The notes beneath the pieces are model-generated. The model had not been told where the DNA came from and searched no databases. It saw only the letters and a program-made list of their open reading frames with translations. DNA of 64,000 nucleotides from Dryomyza anilis (Eukaryota; Arthropoda; Insecta; Diptera; Dryomyzidae), in contig OX638130.1 in assembly GCA_951804985.1 (NCBI GenBank), positions 99,321,700 to 99,385,699 of the forward strand. Reading direction: 5' to 3'. Made by a program: the position numbers and the translations under genes. This document shows positions 1-12,102 of the stretch, one piece after another; within the stretch, counting starts at the first letter, position 1, and each line of letters opens with the position of its first letter.

Positions 1-430
1 TTACATTATATAATTTTTTCCAAAAATATATTTTTTAGTATATTGCTTTTCGATCAATGCATTATAGTAAATTTTTTTAGCATTTTTTTTTTTTTTTAAA
101 TAAAGTTTCTTGTACTTTTTATAAACAAATAAATTCAATTAGATTACTGCCGTCGAACGCCGAACGGCAGATTTGTTGTGGTTTTCAATGTTCGTCTTCT
201 CAGTCGTTACTCGTTGCGCAGCTACAGTGACAGTAGTGTCATTTGGTTTTGTGTTTCAAAACTCTGAATGTCTTTAAAAAAAATATGTTGACACTACTTG
301 ACACCAATGAAACAAATACTGCAGTGAAGTGAAGTCGCTGGAGAGACTTCACTATAATACTGTAGACTGCCATTGCAAATTGCACTCAAAACTGTAGAGT
401 GCAGTAGTGCATATTTTGCAGAGGGAACCT
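1..430 (-). mobile_element. Truncated hAT-like nonautonomous element (inverted copy of 31477-32325)
   Basis: Read on the minus strand this stretch matches the left part of the complete element at 31477-32325. Shared landmarks are the GTGCAGTAGTGCATATTT block, the ACACCAATGAAACAAATACT block and the TTCAATGTTCGTCTTCTCA block. The similarity stops at about 425, before the terminal TAGACATCTGCACAA, and the other end runs off the window. No transposase is visible. Confidence 0.75.
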
Positions 431-479
431 CAAAAACTTGAGAAAAAATGTTACCTCTTTGATAAATTGTTTGTATTTA

Positions 480-690
480 TAAAGAGCATATTTTTTTGTA
501 TTGAAAAATTTAATTTTTTGTGAAAAATTAAATATTAGTGAAAAATTGAATTTTTGTGAAAAATTGATTTTCTTCAGAACATTTTAATTTTATTAAAAAA
601 AAGTGAATTAAAAAGAAATAAATTAGAATTTTTAGAGAAAAATTGAATGTTTAGTGAAAAATTAATTTTTTTATGAAAAATTGATTTAGT
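480..690. repeat. Degenerate 19-bp minisatellite remnant
   Basis: Short runs of GAAAAATTGAATTTTT and GTGAAAAATT recur irregularly. They are diverged relatives of the regular array at 3255-4400. Confidence 0.55.
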
Positions 691-924
691 GATTGATTCT
701 GCATATTGATTTGATGTTGACAAAAGCAGAGTTTGTATCCAAAGCTAATTATTTTCTGTTCGTACCCAAAAATATCAGGAATCTGCCTTTATCTATTTGA
801 TCAATTTTTTTTAATCTTCAATTTTCCTTGGAGTTTACGAAAAATATGACACAAATATTTCAGAAAAATGGCAGCCTTTCTTTTACTGGTGCCTAAAAAA
901 AAAATTGATACCATGCTAGGGGCT

Positions 925-1121
925 GCACCCAGAAAAAATACGATATAAATAATAGTTTTTTTACTATTAAAAATAGTCAATAGTATAAATTATTATTTTA
1001 ATCGGAAAATACCATTAAATACTAGAAAATACTATGACACTGCCAAATATTTATTTTTTGTATACTATTAAATCAATAATTGTCCTTTTAATGGGATTTG
1101 AGGGATTTTTTTTCTGGGTGT
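925..1121. mobile_element. MITE with CACCCAGAAAAAA termini, uninterrupted copy
   Basis: It starts GCACCCAGAAAAAATA and ends GATTTTTTTTCTGGGTGTG, an inverted terminal repeat pair. The interior shares the AAAATAGTCAATAG and ACTATTAAAT blocks with the copy at 11310-12226. It lacks the mariner insertion of that copy, so it shows the empty site CCATTAAATACTAGAAAATAC. No coding capacity. Confidence 0.8.
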
Positions 1122-3254
1122 GATTAGAACCAATTTTTCGGCTGGTTTTCAACAGACAAACACGGAGTTTAAATAAAAAGTTAATCGTTTTGCCGAAAAT
1201 CTGCTCTTAAAATTCGATAAAATTTCACAACCTCATATGTCTTCCCAAAACCTTTCATTTATCTGCTTTTTTCCGGAACTATGCGCCGAATTTTTTTCAT
1301 GCTTACCCCAGAAAAAATGTTTGGCAAGTTTGATGCAATTTCGAAATATTTACTTGACATCTGTTTTCTGAACGTACCCAAAATATGCCTTGAATCTGCC
1401 AATAAAATTCCAAACAAAATTGACAACCTGATATACACTTCCGAAAATATTCCATTTCTCTGTATATTAGAGAAAATATGCCCGTAATATTCCTGAAAAA
1501 TGACGGACAATTTATGTAAAATCTGACAGAATACTGCGCTTTCATTAGAAATCTCGCTTATTTAAATTTTATTTTTGTTCAAATATATCTAAAATTAAAA
1601 ACTATTTTTTTTTCTCTGTGCAAAATTGCATTCTATCCGCAACAACAATGCCCTGCATTGACTACTTTCAGCTCTGGTTCACTTCGCAGGAACCGCTGCT
1701 GTGAGCAACGTCATCTTTTGATTGATTATGTGTGGGAACATCGTGTGCTAGGGACATGAACTGAAAGCGTCGGAAGTCAGTCGACACATGCAAGCCACAC
1801 AAATACAGCGATTTCTGTAGATGACAGGCAGTCTATAAGAAGTACTACCTACATCTTAAGCTCGGATGCACGCGCCAAAGAACAAATTAAATCTGTAGCC
1901 TGTGAGCATCTTTCTCGCGTTGCTATTAATGAAAAATGAATGCTTTCTAATTTTTACAAACGATCAACGATTTAGTTTTGTTTGAGCTGAGCGCCATATC
2001 GAATTTGTTCCACTTGAAAACTTTTGTTGTCCTTCAAAACAAAAATGTTGTATTTGCGATGCAATGAAATAAGACGACATACGAAATTGGAAAAAAAAAC
2101 AATGTTTTTATCAAAATTTCAATGGATGTGCTTCATTTCACACGGTGAATTCGACAAACAATGGTTGAACTTTTTTTTTTCGTTTTAATTTCTTTTATTT
2201 TTTTGAAAAAGTTTTATGGTGTGTACTCTGGTACCACTTGGACACGTACAGGTTGTCCTTGTCGTAGAATCAATAAATAATTTCACACAAGAGGTTCTCA
2301 TTCGGTTATACATTCCCTTGGGGTTAATTGGGCAAATGCAATGAACAGTTGTCAATTCTCATTTTAATTAAAATTCTAATTCGGTTCATGTAATACTTGA
2401 AATTAATTGTTACAAATTAAAATAAAATTTACATATATTGGCATTACTAAAAATTTAAAATACCAAACAATCTGGGTTTTTCAAGATACAACGAACAAAT
2501 CTAAGCTGCAACCTTAAATTAAATTGTGTATTTTATTTTCTCGACCATTTTTTTAAAGCCTTATGTTCAATGATTTTAGATCTGCTTACAAAAAAAATAT
2601 ATATCTCCTTCCGTGGATAAGATAAATTTTATTAATTGTTTCAAAATGACATTTTTTTCAGCTTCAATTAAACGTTACATATAATAGCTGAAATAGTTGA
2701 AATATAAAATAGGATTACATATTATGTAAAATATATATTTTTATATTAATAAAAACGATATTTTTAATTATATGGTTTAATTATCTAAAATTGAACCTTT
2801 GTATAAAATGTATAATTAAATTTTATACCTTATTCTAAAAGTCATATTCTGCTTCAAAAATATTTGTATCACCAATTGTTATTAAATTTAGTAATTAAAA
2901 AAAATACTTTATACATACAGTTTCAGTAAATTCAACCTAAAAGTTTATTTACTGTAAATCAAGTTGATTTCTGTCAAAACTCTATAATCTCAAGTTTCGG
3001 AACAGTTTGCAGTATGCCTCACAGAATCAAACCCATGAGAGTTAAATTATCTGACAGTCAGTTGTTGCTCTTAGGCAGATGTGTGTATACTGCAGGAAAT
3101 GCGTTGAAAAAATACTAAAAATAAAAAATCATGAACCAAAATCAGAATATCCCTAGTGATTTGTGCACTAGTTGAGGTTGAAAAATAAAAATGCAAAAAG
3201 TTTTTAAACTTTTTGGATTTATTCAAATACACGCAATACATACTAAGAATTTTT
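1122..3254. other. No gene seen
   Basis: Mostly low-complexity AT-rich DNA. About 1620-2340 is more GC-balanced and looks single-copy within this window, but it has no convincing reading frame, splice-site pair or RNA gene. Short open frames near 1260-1545 overlap on both strands and show no protein-like composition. Confidence 0.6.
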
Positions 3255-4400
3255 AGCAAAAAATTTAATTTTTAATGAAAAATTGAATTTATGTGAAAAA
3301 TTGAATTTTTAGTGAAAAATTTAATTTTTAATGAAAAATTGAATTTTTAGTGAAAAATTGAATTTATAGTGAAAAATTGAATTTTTAGTGAAAAATTGAA
3401 TTTTTAGTGAAAAATTGAATTTTTAGTGAAAAATTGAATTTTTAGTGAAAAATTGAATTTTTAGTGAAAAATTGAATTTTTAGTGAAAAATTGAATTTTT
3501 AGTGAAAAATTGAATTTTTAGTGAAAAATTGAATTTTTAGTGAAAAATTGAATTTTTAGAGAAAAATTGAATTTTTAGTGAAAAATTGAATTTTTAGTGA
3601 AAAATTGAATTTTTAGAGAAAAATTGAATTTTTAGTGAAAAATTGAACTTTTAGTGAAAAATTGAATTTTTAGTGAACAATTGAATTTTTAGTGAACAAT
3701 TGAATTTTTAGTGAAAAATTGAATTTTTAGTGAACAATTGAATTTTTAGTGAAAAATTGAATTTTTAGTGAACAATTGAATTTTTAGTGAAAAATTGAAT
3801 TTTTAGTGAAAAATTGAATTTTTAGTGAAAAATTGAATTTTTAGTGAAAAATTGAATTTTTAGTGAAAAATTGAATTTTTAGTGAAAATTTAAATTTTTA
3901 GTGAAAAATTAAATTTTTTCGTGATAATTTTAGTTTGTTGTGAAAAATTGAATTTATAATAAAAAAAACTGAATTTTAATGAAAATTTGAATTTTTACTG
4001 ATATTTTTAAAATTTTATTTTTAGTGAAAATTAAAATTTTTAGTTTAAAATTAAATGTCAATGAAAAATAGAATTTTTAGTGAAAAATTTAATTTTAATA
4101 AAAAAAAAAATATTTTTAATTAAAAAATTTAATTTTTGTGAAAAATTTAATTTTTTTTTAAATGTTATTTTTTAGTGAAAAATTGAATTTTTAATGAAAA
4201 ATTGAATTTTTAATGAAAAATTGAATTTTTAATGAAAAATTGAATTTTTAATGAAAAATTGAACTTTTAATGAAAAATTGAATTTTTAATGAAAAATTGA
4301 ATTTTTAATGAAAAATTGAATTTGTAATGAGAAATTTAATTTCAAGCGAAGAATTGAAATTAAGTGAAAATTTGAATTTTTAATGAGATATAAATTTTTA
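3255..4400. repeat. 19-bp minisatellite, TTTTTAGTGAAAAATTGAA
   Basis: The unit spacing is 19 bp (for example AGTG at 3425 and 3444). The array is regular from about 3300 to 3900, with variants GTGAACAATTG and GAGAAAAATTG, then decays and resumes as an AATGAAAAATTG variant at about 4165-4330. The unit is nearly self-complementary (AATT and TTTT...AAAA halves). Confidence 0.95.
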
Positions 4401-5194
4401 GATAAAAATGTTATTTTTTTTTATATTTAAATGTGTAATATATTATTTTTGACATGAGTCTTTTATATATTGTTCGAGAACTATTGTTAATATTGATTTT
4501 GAAACCCTTGATTTATTTTCAATAATTTGAAATTTAGTAAAACTCTAAAATTTAATTAATTCAACATAAATTGATTTAATTCAATTATTCCTAACAGCCT
4601 TGCACCCTTTTTATTGTAAAGAAAATACCCTTCAAAAACTCTCATAATTTCATCCCAGGACCTGAAATATTTATGAATTTCAGTTATTGTTTCAAACGAA
4701 GAACGCGACTGACGAATAAATATGAAGACTTTTCAACAACTACTACGACGTGACACGCATGCATCAACAGCTAAATGTGCGCTTCACACACACAAATGTT
4801 CTCACATAAAAAAATGATATATATGTACATAGAGAAAATAAATGTTGTATTATTTAATACATTTTTGAAGTTGTTTTGGTACAAAATTTAGTTTTACATT
4901 TACTAACTTTTTAAATGCATTTGTATTTATTGACACAATTTTACTATGTATACAATGTATTAGAAACTCGTTATCTAAATATTGCAGAAACAAAAAATTG
5001 TTGTTCGTTTGACGACCTAAAAAGTGTTATTGAAAAAATGTTGTTTTTTCATGGCAAAGGTCTAGCCAGATACAAAGTGCTAAGTACTCTGGATTGAAAC
5101 TGTAGTAAGTTCTTGATTTTTTATTTTCTTTTTAGTTTTTTTAAACAAACTTCGTTGTGAAGAAACGTCAAATTTGAGTAGGCAGAAACTTAAA
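4401..5194. other. No gene seen
   Basis: AT-rich sequence without recognisable repeats. A 60-codon frame at 4915-5097 has no support beyond being open. Confidence 0.5.
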
Positions 5195-5690
5195 TACTTC
5201 GGAGATTTGAATAAATACAGAATGTAGTAAATTTATATGTATTTGTAGTCAATATTTCACATATTTCTGGATGGTTAATTAAATAAATACAAAATGTGGT
5301 ATTTTTTAGTGAAATATAGTACAAAACTGCAGTAAAGTTGTGTAGTTGTTTTTCATATTAAAACCACTACATTAATTAGAAAAATAAATATTATGAGATT
5401 TAAATGAATACAGAATGTGGTTAATTAAAATATATATGTAGTAATGTTATGTAGTTTTTGTCCTTATTTAAACAACTACATAAATTAGAAAATTAAATAT
5501 TTATGAGATTTAAATAAATAGAGAATGTAGTAAATTTAAATGCATATGTAGTCAATATATTACACATTTCTAGTTCGTTTAATAAATACAATTTGTGGTA
5601 ATTTTTAGTAAAATATTGTAGAAAAATGCAGTAAATTTATGTAGTTGTATTTGATATTAAAACAACTACATACTAAATATTTTAATAAAT
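5195..5690. repeat. Diverged tandem repeat of about 304 bp with internal short copy
   Basis: The block GAGATTT(G/A)AATAAATA at about 5201 recurs at about 5505, followed in both by matching stretches (AGTCAATAT, TACAAAATGTGG/TACAATTTGTGG, TGCAGTAAA, ACTACAT). A shortened middle copy lies at about 5395-5500. Confidence 0.7.
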
Positions 5691-7079
5691 ATATTAAAAA
5701 ATTTATATTAAAGATTTTATTAAAACAGAATTTTTTCTGTGTACATATAAATATATAATTGTATAACAAACAAAGAACCGAAAGCATTGTTTTGTATTGC
5801 TACCACTAAGACGACTATTTGTTGAGTTTTTATTTTATTTTGTTTTTTTTTTTGCTGTTTTTCCACATGCTTCATCGCAACTCATGAATATTCTGGCATG
5901 CGTATTTTATGTCCCAAACAAATGCGTTTTACTCACACAAGGTTCGCCTAAAAAAAAATGTAGTCGGAAGACGAGGAGGATAAGGAGTTGTAGAAAGAGT
6001 GCCTCTATAACATATTGCATTACATTTAATCAGTTTAGTTTGTGGGGTCGGTTGTATCGCACAATAAATGCGACAGTGCTTTGTCTTTGTGGCAGCGGTA
6101 CATTTCAATCGTCCCGTGCTCCTATTTCGTACTCATCATCATCCCAATGGGGTCCGTGAGCTGCTGCAATTGATGTTGTGCATCCCATGCAACAGAATAC
6201 TTTCGTACAACCACTTACCGCATATACAAAAGAACGTCCGAAACATCCGAACATCTGAACGAGCGACCTGTTCTCAAATTCCAAATTTCCGTAGAAGGAT
6301 TTAAGTTTTTCGGTATGCTTTGCATGTATTGAGGTAAAGCACACATCTGCTTAGGTCAAAACTTTTGTTCAACTTCAATTTGCACTTCAATGATTTTGGT
6401 TTTACGCTGTTTTTTTTTTTTTTGTTTTGTAATGCAACGTTTTTGTGTGAAAAAGTTTGTTGGCATTTTATTTTATCCACAAATATGAAAAAAAAAAACA
6501 TGAAAATAGAGGGAAAAATGAGAAAGAACTAAAATTGTTCAGGGCATTTTTCGGCAGTGCGTAATTTGCGTGCAGGCATGGTATGTATTTAATTAAATTC
6601 CACATGCGATGGAGCATATTTGACTTTGACACAAACACTTGATAAAGCGACCGATATGTTTTAGGAAAAAAGTCATATTTTTGTCAAAGGCACAAAGTAT
6701 TTAGGTACTTTTAGAGCATATATTATATATTATTCTATTAAATAGAAGCCAAAAAGAAACAAAAAAAAAAATACAGTATGTTAAATTATAATCCCTAAAA
6801 CATTTTGAGGTCAAGTTTTAGAAAATTTGACGGTGTGGTTCTTCTCCGTAAATTTTTATAAAACAGTAAAAATTATTTGAAGTTTCAATTTCAAAACCGT
6901 TACTTTTTTCCCAAAAACTATTCGCAATTTCGCACTGTTTGAATAATTTAAAATTTTGTAAAACTATCTGGGCGTGGCTTCGCCCATGCAACATATATTT
7001 TTAAGATGCTGTATGTCGATTGTTTTTATAATGATATCTATGATATTTCAATGTACACCATTGTAAGCCTCCCCAAAAA
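5691..7079. other. Single-copy-looking stretch, no confident gene
   Basis: 5930-6350 is the most GC-balanced part and is not repeated elsewhere in the window. Open frames there on both strands either lack an ATG or have no splice context. One minus-strand frame (6105-6188) is listed separately. A short GGGCGTGGCTTCGCCC hairpin lies at about 6970. Confidence 0.5.
6105..6188 (-). other. 27-codon reading frame with an MGC start, unsupported
   Basis: The frame reads MGCTTSIAAAHGPHWDDDEY and continues to a stop. MGC followed by small or polar residues is the usual pattern for N-terminal myristoylation and palmitoylation. A minus-strand GGTAAG donor-like site lies just upstream near 6222. There is no good donor inside the frame and no second exon visible, so this may be chance. 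Confidence 0.15.
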
Positions 7080-8035
7080 TCACACTGTATTGAAACTCAC
7101 CACACCGAAACTCACTAAACAAAACCTCACCACTCCCAAACTCGCCATACCGAAACTCACCACATCGTAACTAACCACACCGTAACTCACCATACCGTAA
7201 CTCACAACACCGTAACTCACAACACCGTAACTCACTAAACCAAAACTCACCACTCTCAAACTCACCACACTGAAATTCACCACACCAAAACTCACCATAC
7301 TAAAACTCACTTGCAAAAAAAGTGCTGCAGTCATTTATTTTAAAATAATTTTAAAAATTTATTCTTTTTAATTACTTTCTTTAATATTTTTACACTTTTA
7401 TAAATACTGGTAGATATTAATAAACAAAATATTTCTAGGAATTACGTAAAATACGGAAAAATACAAATCAAGTGTGAATTCCAACTAAATACCTATGTTA
7501 TTTTCAATTTTTAATGACGCATGAAATAATATTACATTTTTTAAAAGAACCCACAAATGTTTGTGAAAACTCACCACACCGTAATTCACAACTGCCCAAT
7601 TCACCACACAACTCACCACACCGTAACTCATCACTCCCAAACTCACCACACAGAAATTCACCACACTGAAACTCACCACACTGAAACTCACCACACTGAA
7701 ACTCACCACACTGAAACTTACCACACTAAAACTCATCACACTGAAACTTAACACACTAAAACTCACTTTCAAAAAAAGTGTTGGAGTCATTTATTTTAAA
7801 ATAATTTAAAAAATTGATTTTTTCAATTACTTTCTTTAATTTTTTTACACTTTTATAAATACTTGTAGATATTAATCAACAAAATGTTTCTAGGAATTTC
7901 GTAAAATACTGAATAATGCAAATCAGGTGATTACACAAGTATGAATTTCAGCTAAATATCTACGTTATTTTCAATTTGCAATGAAGCATGAAATAATTAT
8001 ACATTTTTTAAAAGTAACCACAAATGTTTCTGGTT
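7080..8035. repeat. Two tandem copies of a ~480-bp segment, each headed by a 15-bp minisatellite
   Basis: The 15-bp unit ACTCACCACACTGAA runs at 7080-7310 and again at 7565-7770. Each array is followed by the same ~250-bp flank, from AAAAAAAGTG(C/T)T through TCATTTATTTTAAAATAAT to ACATTTTTTAAAAG. The whole segment was therefore duplicated in tandem and has since diverged. The 15-mer is the reverse complement of the unit at 22190-22625. Open frames rich in VVSFG or TTHTETH are products of the 15-bp period. Confidence 0.9.
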
Positions 8036-10204
8036 ATAGTTGATATTTAAATTTTCGATGTTAGTGCATTTTGTTTAAAATAAAACGATAAAAATAAAAA
8101 TTATTAAATGAATTATTTAAAAAAAAAAAATTGCAAAATGCGATAATTCCACGCACATGTTTGGTGTCAGTTGTCAGCCATCAATTTAAAATGATACTGA
8201 TATGCGGAAAAAATATATATATAACATGAACAGTTCAAATTTAACTTTTATTGATTATAAATAAATAAAAAATTTTAAACCTTATCATATAAAGTCTCAT
8301 TTGAATAAATTCTAATTTTATTAGAGTTTATTTAATTATTTGAAATATTATTTCTGCTACTTTTCATATGCAAATGTTACTCATACGCAGCAAAGACTTC
8401 TGCACACACTTTATTTATTTTCTTTGTATTATTTTAATTACCATGCAACATCAATATATCTAACAAATAATAAAATTATTCCTTACAATAGTCGACTTGT
8501 GTCGAGTATGCCTTGCCATACGGAAAAGTTAAATGTTGCACGTGTTGCACACTCGATCAAGCAGCACAATTACAGACAATTAACTTGTTTGTTTCAATTT
8601 TGTTTTTCTGCAAATTTCTACTACAGTTGAACTATATATGTATGTAGCACTGGTTTGGCTTTTGTTGATGTCACCACCACCACCACCACCACCACCAACA
8701 ACATCAGCAAAATCAGCGCCACAATTACAATTATTATACTGTGCAAACAAACGCCTTCCACGCGCTCCATGTCTGCGTACTACGTTGTTTATTTTGTTGC
8801 TACTGTTGCTTCATTTGGCTTTAAAGTAAAATACAACAAAAATCAGCTTTAATCACTGTCAAAGTATATATGCCACAGAGCGTACATTTGACAATAATTC
8901 GCGCATTTCAATTTTACAAAATATATTTCGACGAATTTTATTTGTTCGCACTTCTGTGTAATTTAAACAAACTACACACACAGCTAATACATTTCGCTAA
9001 ATATTTATTTGAAAAGAAAAAGTCACCCAGATAATAAATCAAACTTTGTGTATACTAACAGAGACCTGTGCTCTTGAGCGCACATTTTTTTTTCTTATAC
9101 TATGAATATTCAAAAAAAAAAAAAATGTATACCAAAGTAATTTTTCCCAAATATTGTTCATCGTTGGATAATTCTTCCACAGCAGATTTTTTTCCAGAGA
9201 CCATACTTTCCCGAGTTGATTCTATACAGACACAAATTCTTCCCCGAATAATTATATACCAATTTTAACCTGAAACCATACTTTGTCAAAACAATTCTCT
9301 CATACACCCAGAGTAAATGGTATTTTAATAGCAAAAACAATTAATTCAATTTTTAAATCGTTCAATAGAATGAATACCATTAGTTTAATAATATTCATAC
9401 TGTTAAAACAATATGTTATTTTACCATAAATTTTATAATGTACGCATTAATGTACTCTTATAAATAAATTTATGTAATATATAAGTATTATTCATAATTC
9501 AATGAAATTATATATTATATGTAAAAGTAGATCCAAAATTCTATGATTCATCTTACATTGTTTTTGCAAATCATTTTTTAGGTTATGTGATTAAATACAA
9601 ATGCTCTAATATGATTTTGGGTTTAAAATTTCTTTTGTGATGCGTCTTTAAAGCAATATAAATTTTTTCCCTTCAATTACTCATGAAAATTCCAACACAT
9701 TCTTAATCCAGTAGAATTAAGCTTTGCATAAATGTAGTACTTTCAATAGGTTTACCACAGGATCCTTCAATAGAGTTAAGTGAAGTTCACCTCGTAAATT
9801 TTCAAACTTTAAAAATTAACTAAAACAATTTCCTTCGAATGTTCATATAAAACAAAAAAAAAATAAAAAGATTTCGTTATCAAATTTATGAATTTCACTT
9901 TAATCCCAGAACTTTGTAAAAAAAAGTAAGAGGAAACATATCAAGTTTGATACAAAATAAATACTCTTCTTTAATTATGAAATTTATACAGGGCGTTAAT
10001 AATTCATAGGGTCATTCTATGACTCAAAAAAATAGAAACGATTTTAAATAAAATAAATGTCTAATTTGTCACCCAATTTAAGTAACAGGGTGTTTAAGTA
10101 GTGCATATTACTGACTTAACCTAGTAAAACAATTGGATATAATGTAGAATCTGTTGATAAACCAATATCAATTTTTAACACATATTTTAGACATTTAAAT
10201 TACC
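8036..10204. other. No gene seen; (CCA)n microsatellite
   Basis: A (CCA)n run lies at about 8671-8698, giving a poly-proline reading frame that is otherwise featureless. 8160-8990 is GC-balanced and single-copy here. CACCCAGAGTAAATGG at 9307 resembles one end of the CACCCAG MITE, with no matching right end. The rest is AT-rich and unremarkable. Confidence 0.5.
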
Positions 10205-10830
10205 TTTCCAATGGTATATAATTACATCGATTTCTTTCTTTTTTAAAATGTACGTAAAGTTAAAATTTACGGAAACAAAAATAAAAATTTTTAACTAAGT
10301 CATTGATTTTTTTAAAATTTCGTTTCAGATCAACGCATTATTTTCTAATTTATAATAATAGACTAATTCATTCCCAGTATTTTCTAACCAATTACAGTGA
10401 GTTTAAACTGGTATCAATAATTAAACAGTGGCGGGTCTTATGATTCGTAGTTTGAATTTAAATAAAAAACGTAATATTCGAGAAATAATTTTAAAAATTT
10501 ATTAAAATTAGAATCATTATCATATAAATTCATTGAACATATTTTCTGATCAAATTTCCAAACATAATATTTTTCGTTATTTCAACCACCAAATCACAAG
10601 ACCTGCCACTGTTTAATTATTTATGCAGCATTTCATACCAATTTAAAATCACTGTGATTAGTAATGCAAACACTAGAAAAGAACTGGTATATCATTATAA
10701 ATAAAAGAAATTATTGTGACCCGTAACGATCATAGAAAAAATCAATGAGATATTCCAAAAATGGTATTTTTATTTTTGTAAATTTTAACTTTAACGTTCA
10801 TTTAAAAGAGGTAGAAAACCTGGGGAATCG
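10205..10830. mobile_element. Large imperfect palindrome (fold-back element)
   Basis: The left arm contains AATTACCTTTCCAATGGTAT, AGTTAAAATTTACG and CAGTGGCGGGTCTTATGATT. The right arm holds their reverse complements in reverse order: AATCACAAGACCTGCCACTG, ATGGTATTTTT and GTAAATTTTAACTTTAACGT. Symmetry is centred near 10510 and no transposase is present. Confidence 0.7.
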
Positions 10831-11060
10831 AAGACATTAAAAAATTAAAAACAATAGTATTTATACCATTATATTCAATACTATTAAAATTATTAAATTA
10901 TAAAATTATTAAACAAATACCATGAAATTTATTAGAAAAACTTTGAATCGATATGAAAAAAAAAATGAAAAATACCATAAAATCAATGGGTCGTACCACA
11001 AATTACTCAATGTGACACTTTCTTCTGAGTTGCGAAAATATTTCCAGACAATTCTTCCTA

Positions 11061-11221
11061 CACCCAGAAAAAAATTCCCTCAAATCACATTAAAATTCAA
11101 TGGCAATGTCATGGTATTTTCTAGTATTTAATGGTATTTTCCGATTAAAATAATAATTAATCCTATTGAATATTTTTAATAGTAAAAAACTATTATTTAT
11201 ATAGTATTTTTTTTCTGGGTG
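11061..11221. mobile_element. MITE with CACCCAGAAAAAA termini, short copy
   Basis: It begins CACCCAGAAAAAAATTCC and ends TTTTTTTTCTGGGTG, and it is flanked by TA at 11059-11060 and 11222-11223. The interior (AGTATTTAATGGTATTTTCC, AATAGTAAAAAACTATT) matches the copies at 925 and 11310. TA flanks suit a Tc1/mariner-type nonautonomous element. Confidence 0.85.
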
Positions 11222-11404
11222 TAGTATAATTATTCCACTTGACATGTGTGTACCTTTATATTTGAGCAGCACATCAAAGTTGTTTCACAATTTTGTTTTT
11301 ATGGACTTACACCCAGAAAAAATACTATATATTTAATAGTGTTTTGCTATTAAAAATAGTCAATAGGATAAATTATTATTTTAATTGGAAAATACCATTA
11401 AATA

Positions 11405-12102
11405 AAAGGTTTTTTTTTGTAGCTCTACAAAAGTTAAATAAAACAAAAACGTTTTTGGATATCAATGAAATTCTTTATTCCTGTAAAAGAACGTTCGATG
11501 CCATTATGTATGGAACTCGATTTCTTTAGCATGGCCACCACGCTTGCAGAAGTCCAGACGCTGAACCCAAATTTCTTCGGTTTTCAAGCATAAATCGGCC
11601 GATACTGCTGCAATTTCACGTTCGATATTCGTACAAAGTTCCTCAATCGTTGGCATATACCAAAGACTTGACGTAGCCCCACAGGAAATAGTCTAACGGC
11701 GTCAAATCGCACGACCGAGGCGGCCAAACGACTGGACCATTTTGTGGACCATAACACGTTCTCCAAACTTGGTTTCCAAATTAATTGTGGCATTCGCTGT
11801 GTGGCTTGTGGCGCCGTCCCGTTGGAACCACATGTCCTCCAAGTCCATATCATCCAATTGGGGCCAAAAATATTCGGTTATCATTGAACGGTAACACAGT
11901 AACGTGCCGGTCTTGATCATCACGGAAGAAGTACGGCCCAGCCCAATTCACAAACATACGACGCTTCTGGTGGTCAAGTGGCTTCAGTGGCATGCAATGG
12001 CAAACCTTACTGAAGAGAAATGTCAAAAGAGCGGCAAAAAATATGGTGTCGTTTGCTCTCCCTGTCGGTCTACTTTTGCAGCGTCCCTGTTGAAAAACTC
12101 TT
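11405..12102 (-). mobile_element. Internally deleted mariner-family transposon at a duplicated TA
   Basis: The element lies between TA at 11403-11404 and TA at 12103-12104, the target duplication typical of Tc1/mariner. Its ends carry CTACAAAAGT (left) and ACTTTTGCAGCGTCCCTGTT (right), an imperfect inverted repeat. At about 0.7 kb it is about half the usual 1.3 kb. The transposase remnant it carries is broken. A ~212-bp derivative of the same family lies at 24995-25206. Confidence 0.9.
11504..11985 (-). pseudogene. Mariner-like transposase, deleted and frameshifted
   Basis: Reading on the minus strand, an upstream block ending RRMFVNWA is joined directly to GPYFFRDD. The DNA between these blocks, which in the family carries the first catalytic aspartate, is missing. 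The block MDLEDMWFQRDGATSHTANA follows, with the second catalytic Asp. After a frameshift comes WPPRSCDLTPLDYFLWGYVK, with the third catalytic Asp, then an in-frame stop just after SLVYAN. Another frame continues to KRGGHAKEIEF and a stop at 11504-11506. It cannot make active transposase. Family placement is from these DDxD motifs; subfamily is not assigned. Confidence 0.9.

Noticed and set aside
5797..6159. 120-codon plus-strand frame
   Set aside because: Starts on TTG, composition is not protein-like, and no splice sites fit.
8638..8852. Poly-proline / poly-threonine frames
   Set aside because: Generated by a (CCA)n microsatellite; no splice support and unremarkable flanks.
11584..11853. 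Host gene with cysteine/tryptophan-rich peptide
   Set aside because: It is an out-of-frame reading of the mariner transposase remnant.
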